Source: an uncultured Acetobacterium sp. (lineage in GTDB: Bacteria; Bacillota; Clostridia; Eubacteriales; Eubacteriaceae). Taken from it: a stretch of DNA of 64,000 bases. The position numbers and the translations under genes are program-made. The notes under the pieces were generated by a model. That model saw nothing but the letters and a program-made list of their open reading frames with translations. It made no database searches and was not told the DNA's origin. Position 1 is the first letter of the stretch. The number at the start of each line of letters is the position of its first letter. The stretch covers positions 3,684,736 to 3,748,735 of the forward strand of contig NZ_OY760905.1 in assembly GCF_963664135.1 (NCBI RefSeq), given 5' to 3'. Shown piece by piece: positions 8,236-16,733 of this stretch.

Positions 8236-9717
8236 TGCCATAATACCGTCAATGGTCTGATTGAAGGTGCTGACATATTCGTTTCGCTTTTCAACCGTAA
8301 TGTCTTCGTTTTTAAGCAGATCGAGATAATCTTCGAAGGAGTGAACCAGCAGATTGTTGACCAGACGATATTTTTCTAGAATCACCGGGTCTTTTTTAAA
8401 GCTCAGTTCCCAGGTATTTTTCATGTAAGAAAAGATATGGTTGGTCATATCCCGGAGCATCCCGGCCAGCATGGCCACCTTGGGGTTCAGATAATCGGTG
8501 TCCGCCTCATAGGTGGAATGTTTGGAGATATTCAGCCGTCCCTGTTCCTGCAGTGCCTTGTAGGAGGAGCTTCCCTGGAGGATTATCATGTGATGATACA
8601 AAACATTGACGCTGATCTCCAGTTTATCCAAAAGGGCATTGCGCTTCAAGAAGTCATAATTAACTTTTAGATCTTCTAGGGTCGAGTCGGGCTCAAACAT
8701 AATAAAGCCGACGCTGGGTTCGATGCCATGTTTTCTCAGAATTTGCAGCGCCTGCTCGTTATCTGCAACAGTGGTCAGCTTGTTCAGCCTTTTAAGGGCT
8801 TCGTCCCGACCGCTTTCTAAACCGATCAGGATGTGTTTGAGACCGGCATCAACAAGGACTTTTATGGTTTCATCTTCAATATCGTTGGCTCTGGCTTCGA
8901 TACCGAAATTGATCTGACGTTCTTTTAATAAACTCGCCAGTTTCAGCACCCGGTCTTTGCCGGACCGACCGGGACCGTAAAAGTTGGGGTCCATAAAGTA
9001 GAAGTAGCGGATATCCGTTTCCTTCATCACCGCATCAATTTCGGCGATAATGTTTTCCGGGCTTCGTCCCCGCCATTTCCGTTTAATATCACCATAATAT
9101 GGGTTAATGTAGCAGAAGGTGCAGCCGCCGTAACAGCCCCGACTCCCGGAAATATTCACCTCTCCGAAAGAATAGGAACCCTTGCTACGTAGTGGAAAGG
9201 GCAATGAATCCACATCCATCACCACCTCACCCCGAGTCGCCACCATGCCATTATCGGTGCGCTTGGCAATCCCTGTATCGGGGACAGCCGGGAAATCTTC
9301 AACTAGCTTTAAAAAAGTCAGTTCGGTTTCACCTAATAGAGCAGCGTCTATGGCGGGGCAGCGGTTTAAGATTTCCTCATAAGCAAAGGTAGGATAAAAT
9401 CCATAAACACAGACATAGGCAATCCCATAGGTTGCTTTAACCCGCTCGATAAACTGATAAAGGGTTTTGTTATCTTCCCAATGATACACCAGGTGAATAC
9501 CTAAGATAGTTGGGCGTATTTTTGCTATTTCGGATTCAATGGCTGAATAATCCAGTTTTTCCAGATAACCGTCCACGATCGTGACCTCGACATTATTGGC
9601 AGCCAGCATGCCGCCGATGTAGCCGGTATTCAGGCAGGCCGATAAGGGGGCATTGGCAATATCGTTGCAGCGATCCTCGCCAAAGGAGCGGGGATGTTCT
9701 AAAAGAATGACGTTCAT
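8233..9717 (-). CDS. bzaE: BzaE, radical SAM enzyme of anaerobic DMB synthesis
   Basis: A 494-residue B12-binding-domain radical SAM protein. In E. limosum the homologue performs the last step, conversion of 5-methoxy-6-methylbenzimidazole to 5,6-dimethylbenzimidazole. The N-terminal ~150 residues resemble a cobalamin-binding Rossmann domain. The radical SAM cluster motif C-x3-C-x2-C is visible in SRGCYGGCTFCYINP. The frame extends to a GTG at 9735, but GGAGGT lies inside that extension, so ATG 9717 is the better start. This ATG overlaps the bzaD stop by four bases (ATGA), indicating tight coupling. It is the last gene of the operon. The function is assigned from family plus operon position. 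Confidence 0.92.
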   Translation of the reverse strand: MNVILLEHPRSFGEDRCNDIANAPLSACLNTGYIGGMLAANNVEVTIVDGYLEKLDYSAIESEIAKIRPTILGIHLVYHWEDNKTLYQFIERVKATYGIAYVCVYGFYPTFAYEEILNRCPAIDAALLGETELTFLKLVEDFPAVPDTGIAKRTDNGMVATRGEVVMDVDSLPFPLRSKGSYSFGEVNISGSRGCYGGCTFCYINPYYGDIKRKWRGRSPENIIAEIDAVMKETDIRYFYFMDPNFYGPGRSGKDRVLKLASLLKERQINFGIEARANDIEDETIKVLVDAGLKHILIGLESGRDEALKRLNKLTTVADNEQALQILRKHGIEPSVGFIMFEPDSTLEDLKVNYDFLKRNALLDKLEISVNVLYHHMIILQGSSSYKALQEQGRLNISKHSTYEADTDYLNPKVAMLAGMLRDMTNHIFSYMKNTWELSFKKDPVILEKYRLVNNLLVHSFEDYLDLLKNEDITVEKRNEYVSTFNQTIDGIMA

Positions 9718-11042
9718 GAGGTGACCTCCTGCCACATAAAAATATTTTTCTTGGTGTGATAAATCTCCAAATCGTATCGGACCCGATCAAAGGGGGCCGG
9801 GTTGTAATAGGTGGGATAGAGCAAATCGGTTTCTGGGGTGATCACTCCATTTTCCAGGGCCTGTTTTTCTACCTTGGTTCCTGGAAGAATTCGGATATTG
9901 TTTAGCACAATGGTCCCCAGGGTTTTTGAAGCATGGTGGATATTGTAGATCGCATCGATGAGATCTTTGGCTTCTTGCTGGGTTTTTTCCGTATCGCCGG
10001 GAGTATTGACCAGAAAGTGATAAACGGTGACGACACCGCTGTTGGCTAGCACCTGGGCAGTATTGAGAATATCATGGACCGTCATGTGCTTATCCATGGC
10101 ATCCAGCGCAGTTTGACTCAGTCCATCAGGTGAGAGGGAAAAACATTCACAGCCGGATTTGGTATATAAGGCCACGTTTTCCTCGGTTAACAAATTTTCC
10201 CGGAAGAAACCGCTCCAGTTAATTTTCAGATCTCGACGGATGATTTCGGAACAGATTGCATCGAGATGATCCACCGGAATGTTCACCACTGAATCAGTGA
10301 AATGAATCCGGGTAACGCCATAGGTTTCATAGAGAAATTGGATTTCGTCGACCACCGCTTCCGGGGTTCGGCAGCGCATTTTACTGCCCTGCAACAGGGG
10401 ATAGGAACAGTAACCGCAGCTAAAGCAACAACCCCGCTTGGTTTCCACGCCGATACTTTCCACGTATTTATTAACGGTCAGATAGGGTCGAGGATCAAGC
10501 AGATCACGATTGGGCATTTGATAGTCCAGCATATCATAATCACCGACTGGTGGGACAATCATAATTTCATCTTTTTCCCGATAACAGAGTCCCGGTAAGT
10601 GGGGTGGGTTGTCCAGGTTCTCCAGTAATGGCACAATGATTTTTTCGGCTTCTCCGGTAACGGCAAAATCAATTTCGGTATACTCGGTCATTAACCGTTC
10701 TGGAAACAGGGAAAAACCGGTTCCGCCGGCTAAAATCTTGGTCTCTGGGCAGTAGCGTTTAATAAAAGCCAGGGTGACGGCAAAGCCGGGAATCAGAGAT
10801 GAGGTTTTATTTCCCAGAGGGTCGATATTTCTTAAGGACACACAAACAACATCAGGCTGATGGGCATCCAATTGAAGCCGCAGATCTCCATAGGGATCCA
10901 TGGACATGTTCATGTCAAAAAGATGTAGATCATGATTGGTTTGACGTTCGACTTGGGAAGCCAGCACGACGATCCCAATGGGATACACCCGCTCGATGTC
11001 GATACCCTCCATTGAGAGGGCTTGGATGAAAAGTATTTTCAT
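9714..11042 (-). CDS. bzaD: BzaD, radical SAM enzyme of anaerobic DMB synthesis
   Basis: A 442-residue B12-binding radical SAM protein. The E. limosum homologue methylates the ring of 5-methoxybenzimidazole to give 5-methoxy-6-methylbenzimidazole. An N-terminal cobalamin-binding-like domain (about 1-150) precedes the C-x3-C-x2-C motif in KRGCCFSCGYCSYP near residue 200. It is 119 bases downstream of bzaC, a gap that contains a long hairpin, and overlaps bzaE by four bases. BzaD and BzaE are distant paralogues with the same domain order. The start ATG has a GGAGCAACC-type site upstream. Confidence 0.92.
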   Translation of the reverse strand: MKILFIQALSMEGIDIERVYPIGIVVLASQVERQTNHDLHLFDMNMSMDPYGDLRLQLDAHQPDVVCVSLRNIDPLGNKTSSLIPGFAVTLAFIKRYCPETKILAGGTGFSLFPERLMTEYTEIDFAVTGEAEKIIVPLLENLDNPPHLPGLCYREKDEIMIVPPVGDYDMLDYQMPNRDLLDPRPYLTVNKYVESIGVETKRGCCFSCGYCSYPLLQGSKMRCRTPEAVVDEIQFLYETYGVTRIHFTDSVVNIPVDHLDAICSEIIRRDLKINWSGFFRENLLTEENVALYTKSGCECFSLSPDGLSQTALDAMDKHMTVHDILNTAQVLANSGVVTVYHFLVNTPGDTEKTQQEAKDLIDAIYNIHHASKTLGTIVLNNIRILPGTKVEKQALENGVITPETDLLYPTYYNPAPFDRVRYDLEIYHTKKNIFMWQEVTS

Positions 11043-11092
11043 GGTTGCTCCTTGAATGAATTTTATTGTAGGCTGTTACTGAAGTGAGGTGA

Positions 11093-11130
11093 GCTTTACG
11101 ATTAGTTTCGCACGAAACGGATCGTAAAGC
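11093..11130. repeat. Long hairpin between bzaC and bzaD
   Basis: GCTTTACGAT (11093-11102) is the exact inverse of ATCGTAAAGC (11121-11130), and inside it GTTTC pairs with GAAAC around GCAC. As RNA it would be a stem of about 15 bp in the intercistronic stretch. There is no T-run on the minus strand, so it is not a plain terminator. It may be a REP-like element or an mRNA-processing or stability site. Confidence 0.6.
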
Positions 11131-11161
11131 AAGCATGGTTTGACGATTCTGAATTTCGTTA

Positions 11162-12229
11162 TTAGCTGACTTTAATATGACTGATCAAACCGGTATCCAG
11201 AATAGATGGCGATTTTGCGGCAAAAATTACGGCGGTATCGGTTTCTAAGGGAATGAGTGGGGTTACCGACAAGTGATTTTTTTCCAGTTCATTAATCACC
11301 CATGCGCCGGAAAAAACCTTGCCATTGTAGGTGTTTAAAAACATATTGACATCCGATAAGTGGGCTTTAATGGGATCATGCTCATTAAAAAAATCATGAA
11401 TCAAGATCACACCATCATCGGCCAAATATTTTGCTGCCGTTTTTAAAACCAATTCATTTTCAGCTTCAGCATAAGCATGAACAATGTTAGAAAGAATAAT
11501 CAGTTTGAATTTTTTAGCAAGACCCCATTCCGGCTCCAGAATATTACTGGGATGGTATTCAACCCGATTGGTATAGGGTGTTTTATTGATAAGCTTTTGG
11601 GTGTGGGGGAGCATTTGTTCAATATCCAGCAGCGTGGCGCTGGTATCGGGAAAGGCTTGCAAGAAAGCCAGCGCCATGGCCCCGGAACCGGTCCCCACAT
11701 CCAGAATATCACCGCTTAATTCATTAAAAAAGGTGGTGCAGTCATTGGCTTTGAGCTTGGCAACATTGTCCATCGCTTTAATATATTTGGCCCGCCGCTG
11801 GTTCAGTTCAGCTTCGCTGATATCTTCCGGCAAAAAATTGACCCGTCCGCCGGCTTTTAGCGACTGTTTCAGGGTCGCCCAATCATCGGTAAGATTTTTT
11901 CGCCACAAGATCGAGTCCCCTTGGTAAAGGGGACTCTCTTTAAGTAAATATTCTTTGGTGATCAATTGGTTATAATAAACATTTTGATAGTGCCCGACTA
12001 AGCCCAAGCTGATTAGTAGCTCTAAATAGCGGATCAGAGCATTTTCGTTGGTATCCAGTTCTTCGGCGAGCTCAAAGAGCGTTGCCCCCTGAATCCCATA
12101 ATCATCGATCGTTTCAAAAAGATCCATTTCCAAGGCGGTGAACAGGGCATCGGAGAGCCAATAGGCGGTGGCAAGGTCTTCCAGATACTGACCGCCGTTG
12201 GTGCGGGGATCATACCCCTTCATGACCAT
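11162..12229 (-). CDS. bzaC: BzaC, O-methyltransferase of anaerobic DMB synthesis
   Basis: A 355-residue SAM-dependent O-methyltransferase. In the pathway it methylates 5-hydroxybenzimidazole to 5-methoxybenzimidazole. The N-terminal ~100 residues form the winged-helix dimerisation domain common to this class (ELAEELDTNENALIRYLELL). The SAM-binding motif is DILDVGTGSGAMAL near residue 173. The ATG at 12229 sits 6 bases after AGGAG, and both lie inside the end of cobT, giving a 20-base overlap and probable translational coupling. The product is cytoplasmic. Confidence 0.92.
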   Translation of the reverse strand: MVMKGYDPRTNGGQYLEDLATAYWLSDALFTALEMDLFETIDDYGIQGATLFELAEELDTNENALIRYLELLISLGLVGHYQNVYYNQLITKEYLLKESPLYQGDSILWRKNLTDDWATLKQSLKAGGRVNFLPEDISEAELNQRRAKYIKAMDNVAKLKANDCTTFFNELSGDILDVGTGSGAMALAFLQAFPDTSATLLDIEQMLPHTQKLINKTPYTNRVEYHPSNILEPEWGLAKKFKLIILSNIVHAYAEAENELVLKTAAKYLADDGVILIHDFFNEHDPIKAHLSDVNMFLNTYNGKVFSGAWVINELEKNHLSVTPLIPLETDTAVIFAAKSPSILDTGLISHIKVS

Positions 12230-13298
12230 TGGTTACTCCTGCATCTTCAAAGGTTAAAACATCACACATCACCCGGGCCGAGGATTCCACCAGGTGCATG
12301 GCCACCGCTGCGCCGGTTCCTTCGCCCAGTCGGAAATTCAGATTAAGCAGGGGGCGCAAACCCAGAGCCTGCCACATCAGCTGATGCCCCGGTTCTTCGG
12401 ACTGATGGGAGGGGATCATATAATCCAGGGATTGGGGACAGAGCGCTTTGGCAATCAGAGCGCCGGCGGTGGAAATAAAACCGTCCACTAAAACGGGCAC
12501 CTGATGATAAGCTGCCCCTAAAATAACCCCGGCAATCCCGGCAATTTCGTAGCCGCCAATTTTAGTTAGCACATCAATGGGATCATTTTTATCCGGTTGA
12601 TGACGATTGATCGATTCGCGAATCACCTTGATCTTATTGAGCAGAGCGGCGTTATCAATCCCAGTGCCACGGCCGGTTACCGATGAAACCGGATATTCAG
12701 CCATGACGGCTAAGATCGCGGCGCTGGGGGTGGTGTTGCCAATTCCCATATCCCCGGTGGCTAAAAGATTGACACCTTGTTCTTCAATAACTTGAGAAGC
12801 CACATTGATGCCAGCTTCCAGGGCCGCAATAGCCTGTTCACGGGTCATCGCTGGTTCTACATAAAAGTTTTTGGTGCCGTAGTCTATTTTGCAATCGATG
12901 ATGGCGCCTTTTTCTACCAACTCGGGCATATCCACAGCGACACCCATATCGACAACAATGACATCGGCACCAGAAGCTTTGGCTAAAATGTTAATGCCAG
13001 CTCCGCCTTTGACAAAATTTTCAACCATTTGGGGGGTAACCTCCTGGGGAAATGCTGAAACGCCTTCGGCAACCACGCCATGATCTCCGGCCATGGTGAT
13101 GACCATTTTTTTATCGACATTGGGTCGGATGGTGCGCTGGATGCCGGCCAGTTGTTCACCAACAACCAGCAGTTGGCCCAGGCTCCAAGACGGAATCGCC
13201 AGTTTTTCGATGTGCTCTCGGGCAGCTTCACGCCATTTGGGATCTGCTGGTTCGGTCGCTTCGATGACTTGTTTTAAGGTGTATTTGGTTTCGATCAT
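12210..13298 (-). CDS. cobT: CobT, nicotinate-nucleotide:DMB phosphoribosyltransferase
   Basis: A 362-residue enzyme that transfers ribose phosphate from nicotinate mononucleotide to DMB, giving alpha-ribazole 5'-phosphate, the activated lower ligand of cobalamin. Length and motifs fit the family: AGDHGVVAEGVSAFPQEVT near residue 70, GDMGIGNTTPSAA near 182, and GEGTGAAVAM near the C-terminus, with the Glu known as catalytic in Salmonella CobT. It is the third gene of the bza operon, as in E. limosum. The 219-base gap from bzaB contains a structured repeat. Only a weak AAGGGA site is visible before the ATG. Confidence 0.96.
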   Translation of the reverse strand: MIETKYTLKQVIEATEPADPKWREAAREHIEKLAIPSWSLGQLLVVGEQLAGIQRTIRPNVDKKMVITMAGDHGVVAEGVSAFPQEVTPQMVENFVKGGAGINILAKASGADVIVVDMGVAVDMPELVEKGAIIDCKIDYGTKNFYVEPAMTREQAIAALEAGINVASQVIEEQGVNLLATGDMGIGNTTPSAAILAVMAEYPVSSVTGRGTGIDNAALLNKIKVIRESINRHQPDKNDPIDVLTKIGGYEIAGIAGVILGAAYHQVPVLVDGFISTAGALIAKALCPQSLDYMIPSHQSEEPGHQLMWQALGLRPLLNLNFRLGEGTGAAVAMHLVESSARVMCDVLTFEDAGVTNGHEGV

Positions 13299-13377
13299 GG
13301 TAATTATCCCTTCTATTGGTAATAAATGATTGGTAATAAATGAAATGTAAGATTTGATTAATTGTAAGTATGGATAT

Positions 13378-13500
13378 GCGGGCGATTAATAATACCCAAA
13401 GGGCAGACCCTCGCCCCAACGAACCAATCAATCGGAACGAAGTAATTATTGTGCAATGCAATAATTTGTCAATTTGTAGGGGCGAACCGCGTTCGCCCGC
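13378..13500. repeat. MITE/REP-like element between bzaB and cobT
   Basis: A 123-base stretch bounded by exact inverted ends GCGGGCGA (13378-13385) and TCGCCCGC (13493-13500). It contains two internal hairpins: AATTATTG/CAATAATT (13444-13466) and GGGCGAAC/GTTCGCCC (13480-13498). Elements with this GGGCGAAC-GTTCGCCC signature are dispersed in clostridial genomes as far as I recall. It carries no ORF and begins 17 bases after the bzaB stop. Confidence 0.65.
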
Positions 13501-13517
13501 AACTGATCGTTTATTAT

Positions 13518-14801
13518 TTAAGCCAGTCCAAAGAACTCCGCTGCCACATCCGCTGGACACTTGCTGTCATTACAGACGGCACAGCCATGAGATGGTTGTT
13601 GAGCAGCGAAAGCTGCAACCAGATTGGCCTGATTGATGGCGTTTTTTACTTGCTCTTCCTGATTTCGGGAAACCCGGGCTCGGGACATGGCCAGATCACG
13701 ATTCCAGGCAGCGCCGCCACGTTTTAAGACGTTGGCAGCGTTGGCAGCGATGCGGGTTGTTTCAACCCCGATGCGGACATCTTCTTCATTGGGTAAACCC
13801 AAATGTTCAGCCGGAGTCAGGTAACACAGGAAGTCAGCTCCATGCATGCCGGCAAAAGCACCGCCGATGGAACCGGAGATGTTATCGTAGCCGGGTGCTA
13901 CATCAGTGGCCAGGAATCCCAGAATGTAATAAGGAACGTCATAGCAAAGTCGTTTTTGTAACAGCATGGCCGATGGAATATGGTTTAGTGGCACATGGCC
14001 AGGACCTTCAACCATAACCTGAACACCAGCTTCCAGCGCCCGCTTCGTCAGTTCGCCGGCAACCATTAAACCACGAAGGTGGGCAGGATCCAGTGAATCG
14101 GCATTGGCTCCTGGTCGGATGGCATCCCCGATACTTAAAACGGTGTCGGTGGCTTTGAGGATTTCCAGAAGACGGTCAAACTCGGCATAGAGCGGATTTT
14201 CTTGATCATTGTGGAACATCCAGCCAGTTAAGAGCGAGCCGCCCCGGCTGACAACATCCGCAACCCGACCGGATTTTTTTAATATTTTCAAAACGTCCAT
14301 ATTCAGGGCACTGTGAACGGCCATAAAATCCATACCAGCCTGACATTGTTTTTCAACGACTTCAAAAAGATCATCGGAGGTCATATTAACCATCAGTCCT
14401 CTTTTTTCGGCGGCTTCTTTAGCGGCTTGATAAACTGGCACGCAACCAGCGGCAATGTTGGATTTTGAAAGGCTCAGAGTCCGCATCGTATCAATATCTT
14501 CGCCCATGCTTAAATCCATGAAGCCGTGGGCTCCGGCATCTTCAATAATCTGTAATTTCTTAACTTCCATTTCCATATCATCACGGTCTCCGGAGGTACC
14601 CATCAGGCCGTTAACTTTGACGTCCAGTCCACCGCCGATGCCGCAGATTTTAGAACGATTTCTAAATTTATTTTTAGGAATAACAATCCGGCCAGCAGCA
14701 ACACCGGCTCTGATAAATTCAGGGGTGAAGCCTTCGCTGAGGGCCACCATTTCCATTTCTTCGGTAATTTTTCCCGCACGGGCTTTTAGCATTTGTGTCA
14801 T
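13518..14801 (-). CDS. bzaB: BzaB, ThiC-like radical SAM enzyme
   Basis: A 427-residue ThiC paralogue. With BzaA it is needed to convert 5-aminoimidazole ribotide to 5-hydroxybenzimidazole, the first step of anaerobic DMB synthesis. ThiC-family signatures are MVEGPGHVP near residue 262, YDNISGSIGGAFAGMHGADFLCY near 300 (ThiC-type barrel) and a C-terminal iron-sulfur motif C-x2-C-x4-C (CAVCNDSKC). The GAGGAT site lies upstream of ATG 14801, and only 17 bases separate it from bzaA. The N-terminal KARAGKITEEM repeats the start of BzaA, showing common descent. Not a true thiC: the context and shorter length argue for the DMB pathway. Confidence 0.93.
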   Translation of the reverse strand: MTQMLKARAGKITEEMEMVALSEGFTPEFIRAGVAAGRIVIPKNKFRNRSKICGIGGGLDVKVNGLMGTSGDRDDMEMEVKKLQIIEDAGAHGFMDLSMGEDIDTMRTLSLSKSNIAAGCVPVYQAAKEAAEKRGLMVNMTSDDLFEVVEKQCQAGMDFMAVHSALNMDVLKILKKSGRVADVVSRGGSLLTGWMFHNDQENPLYAEFDRLLEILKATDTVLSIGDAIRPGANADSLDPAHLRGLMVAGELTKRALEAGVQVMVEGPGHVPLNHIPSAMLLQKRLCYDVPYYILGFLATDVAPGYDNISGSIGGAFAGMHGADFLCYLTPAEHLGLPNEEDVRIGVETTRIAANAANVLKRGGAAWNRDLAMSRARVSRNQEEQVKNAINQANLVAAFAAQQPSHGCAVCNDSKCPADVAAEFFGLA

Positions 14802-14818
14802 TATCTTATCCTCGCTTC

Positions 14819-16105
14819 CTAGTTTTCGTCTCTTAAATACTTGCCAACAATTTTCATGGCACAGAAGTCACCGCACATGCTACATTCGGATGAAAAGTTG
14901 GTGCTGCGATCTTTCCAGACCTTAGTAGCTGTTTCGGGATCGATGGCCAGCTCCATTTGTCGGCTCCAATTCAGTTCCCGACGGGCAACCGACATTTCAT
15001 GATCCCAAGCGATAGCGGCTGGATGACCTTTGCCAACGTCTCCGGCATGAGCAGCAATTCGGCTGGCCATCACACCCGTGTATACATCTGCAACATTTGG
15101 CATGCCAATGTGTTCAGCAGGGGTAACGTAGCAGAGGAAGTCGGCACCGTAATAGGAAGCGATGGCACCACCGATGGCACCGGTAACATGATCCATACCC
15201 GCACCTGAATCGGTTGGCAGACAACCAAAGACGAAGTAGGGAGCACCGCCACATAATTGTTTCTGTAATTGAACGGTGGTTTGGATCTGATCCAATGGTA
15301 CATGTCCTGGACCTTTAACCATCACCTGAACCCCGGCAGCACGAGCTTTTTTAACCAGTCCGCCTAAAATGACTAATTCGTGAACCTGAGCACCGTCAAG
15401 GGAATCGGCAATACAACCGGGGCGCATGCCGTCGGCAAAGCTTAAAACCACATCGTATTTCTTGCAGATTTCCAGAACTCGGTCATATTGGGTAAAGAAT
15501 GGATTTTCACATTGATTGTGAACCATCCAGCCGATCAGGTGGGAACCACCGTAACTGACCAATGGATCGATGCGACCTTCTTCTTTAGCCCGGTTGATGA
15601 CATCCATGGTGGTACCACAGTGCAGTGCTAAAAAGCTGACGCCTTCTGAGGCGTGCTGTTCCATCATCGCAAACATATCGTCGGGGGTCATATCAAGAGC
15701 AGTGCCATATTTTTCCTGGGCCACCGCCAGGGTCTGATATAGGGGCAGGGTTCCAACCGGCCGATCAACGGTGGATAAAACTTTTTCGCGCAGTTCATTG
15801 ATGGGACCACGGACACTTAAATCCATCAGGGTATCGGTTTTGGCTTTAATGGCGGAGTCGATTTTAGCCATTTCGCCTTCAATGGTATCGTCAAGTTCAT
15901 ACATCCCCACGCTGGCCGATACTTTAGTGAATAAGCCTTTACCAACCGCTACCGGGTTAATATTTTTGCGGGAACTTTTTAGAATAACGATTTCACCAGT
16001 TGCGACGCCCTGTCTGATGAGCTCGGGCGTAATGCCTTCCTTTTGAGCCACATAAATCATTTCCTCGGTGATTTCACCGGCACGTGCTTTTTCTAGAATT
16101 GTCAT
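14819..16105 (-). CDS. bzaA: BzaA, ThiC-like radical SAM enzyme
   Basis: A 428-residue ThiC paralogue and first gene of the bza operon. It acts with BzaB to form 5-hydroxybenzimidazole from 5-aminoimidazole ribotide. An upstream ATG at 16147 is in frame, but AGGAGGT lies just before ATG 16105, which also gives the N-terminus (TILEKARAGEITEE) that aligns with BzaB. MVKGPGHVP and the YYGADFLCYVTPAEH segment mark the ThiC fold. The C-terminal cysteine motif reads CSMCGDFC, i.e. C-x2-C-x3-C, one residue shorter than the C-x2-C-x4-C of ThiC and BzaB. Transcription is controlled by the cobalamin riboswitch and terminator upstream. Confidence 0.92.
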   Translation of the reverse strand: MTILEKARAGEITEEMIYVAQKEGITPELIRQGVATGEIVILKSSRKNINPVAVGKGLFTKVSASVGMYELDDTIEGEMAKIDSAIKAKTDTLMDLSVRGPINELREKVLSTVDRPVGTLPLYQTLAVAQEKYGTALDMTPDDMFAMMEQHASEGVSFLALHCGTTMDVINRAKEEGRIDPLVSYGGSHLIGWMVHNQCENPFFTQYDRVLEICKKYDVVLSFADGMRPGCIADSLDGAQVHELVILGGLVKKARAAGVQVMVKGPGHVPLDQIQTTVQLQKQLCGGAPYFVFGCLPTDSGAGMDHVTGAIGGAIASYYGADFLCYVTPAEHIGMPNVADVYTGVMASRIAAHAGDVGKGHPAAIAWDHEMSVARRELNWSRQMELAIDPETATKVWKDRSTNFSSECSMCGDFCAMKIVGKYLRDEN

Positions 16106-16156
16106 AGTTACCTCCTGAGTGGTTATTGTATATTTTGCCATAAACAAATTTTTTGA

Positions 16157-16205
16157 AAATAAAAAAGTCCACAGCTGTCATTTATACAATAACAGCCATG
16201 AACTT
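16157..16205 (-). terminator. Terminator of the bza riboswitch
   Basis: On the minus strand an 18-bp stem (including wobbles) joins AAGTTCATGGCTGTTATT to its partner around a 5-base loop and ends in a T-run. It sits between the riboswitch aptamer and the bzaA ribosome-binding site, so control is probably by premature termination. Confidence 0.88.
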
Positions 16206-16230
16206 TACCTTCGTTCATTCGGAATCGATT

Positions 16231-16390
16231 CATAGGCAGGTCTCCTGACTTGGGGTTCAACGCTGGCCACACCTTCCCATTTAAAAAACAGTGGTTATTG
16301 TGGTTTACTCCGCCCTTACAGTGATGGGTTCGTTCAGGACTTTCACCTGATTCCCTATTCTCCTTATTGCTAAGGCACCATATGCTCGCT
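16231..16390 (-). promoter_or_regulatory. Cobalamin riboswitch
   Basis: Read on the minus strand, the leader contains, in order, the conserved elements GGTGCC, GGGAATCAGGTGAAAGTCC, CACTGTAAGGGCGGA, the B12-box-like AACCACTG, GGGAAGG and AAGTCAGGAGACCTGCC. This is the recognisable layout of the cobalamin (B12) riboswitch class. Binding of adenosyl- or other cobalamin should favour the terminator that follows and repress bzaA-bzaE, an end-product control loop. Confidence 0.95.
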
Positions 16391-16410
16391 TTTTTATTCA
16401 TCTAGTCTTA

Positions 16411-16438
16411 ATTATACACACTAAAATTTAATGTGCAA
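16411..16438 (-). promoter_or_regulatory. Promoter of the bza operon
   Basis: On the minus strand TTGCAC (16438-16433) and TATAAT (16416-16411) are 16 bases apart. Transcription would begin near 16404, just before the riboswitch. Confidence 0.7.
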
Positions 16439-16537
16439 GAAAAAAATAAATTAAGTCAAAATTCTAAGCCAGAATAATAAAAGCGATTGCTGTTAAATAC
16501 GATTTCAAATAAATTTCAGATGAGTCAAAAAGTTGAT

Positions 16538-16567
16538 TTGACACAGAGTAATATTTCGCTGTATAAT
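16538..16567 (+). promoter_or_regulatory. Consensus promoter of the ABC importer operon
   Basis: TTGACA (16538-16543), 18 bases, TATAAT (16562-16567): a perfect pair of hexamers. Such a strong core promoter usually implies a repressor. The leader to the ATG at 16734 is about 160 bases and holds phased repeats. Confidence 0.8.
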
Positions 16568-16570
16568 ACA

Positions 16571-16640
16571 AAACATAGTTAAACATAACGAAACATAACT
16601 AATGGAACCTAAAATAAAAACAAAGTGACTAAACATATGC
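16571..16640 (+). repeat. Phased AAACATA repeats, candidate operator
   Basis: Three direct 10-base units begin at 16571, 16581 and 16591 (AAACATAGTT, AAACATAACG, AAACATAACT), starting 4 bases after the -10 box. A fourth, AAACATATGC, begins at 16631, still on the 10-base phase. One-turn spacing and overlap with the transcription start suggest cooperative binding of a repressor. Confidence 0.5.
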
Positions 16641-16733
16641 TTGATTGATTTTTGCAAAGATGGTGTATTTTAGAGATCAGGTTAGGTTTTGGAGATGAAT
16701 TACTCCCTGAATAAAAAATGAAAGGACTATGAA

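Noticed and set aside
13518..16105. thiC genes for thiamine synthesis
   Set aside because: Two shorter paralogues in tandem, followed by cobT and bzaC-E and led by a cobalamin rather than a TPP riboswitch, identify them as bzaB and bzaA.
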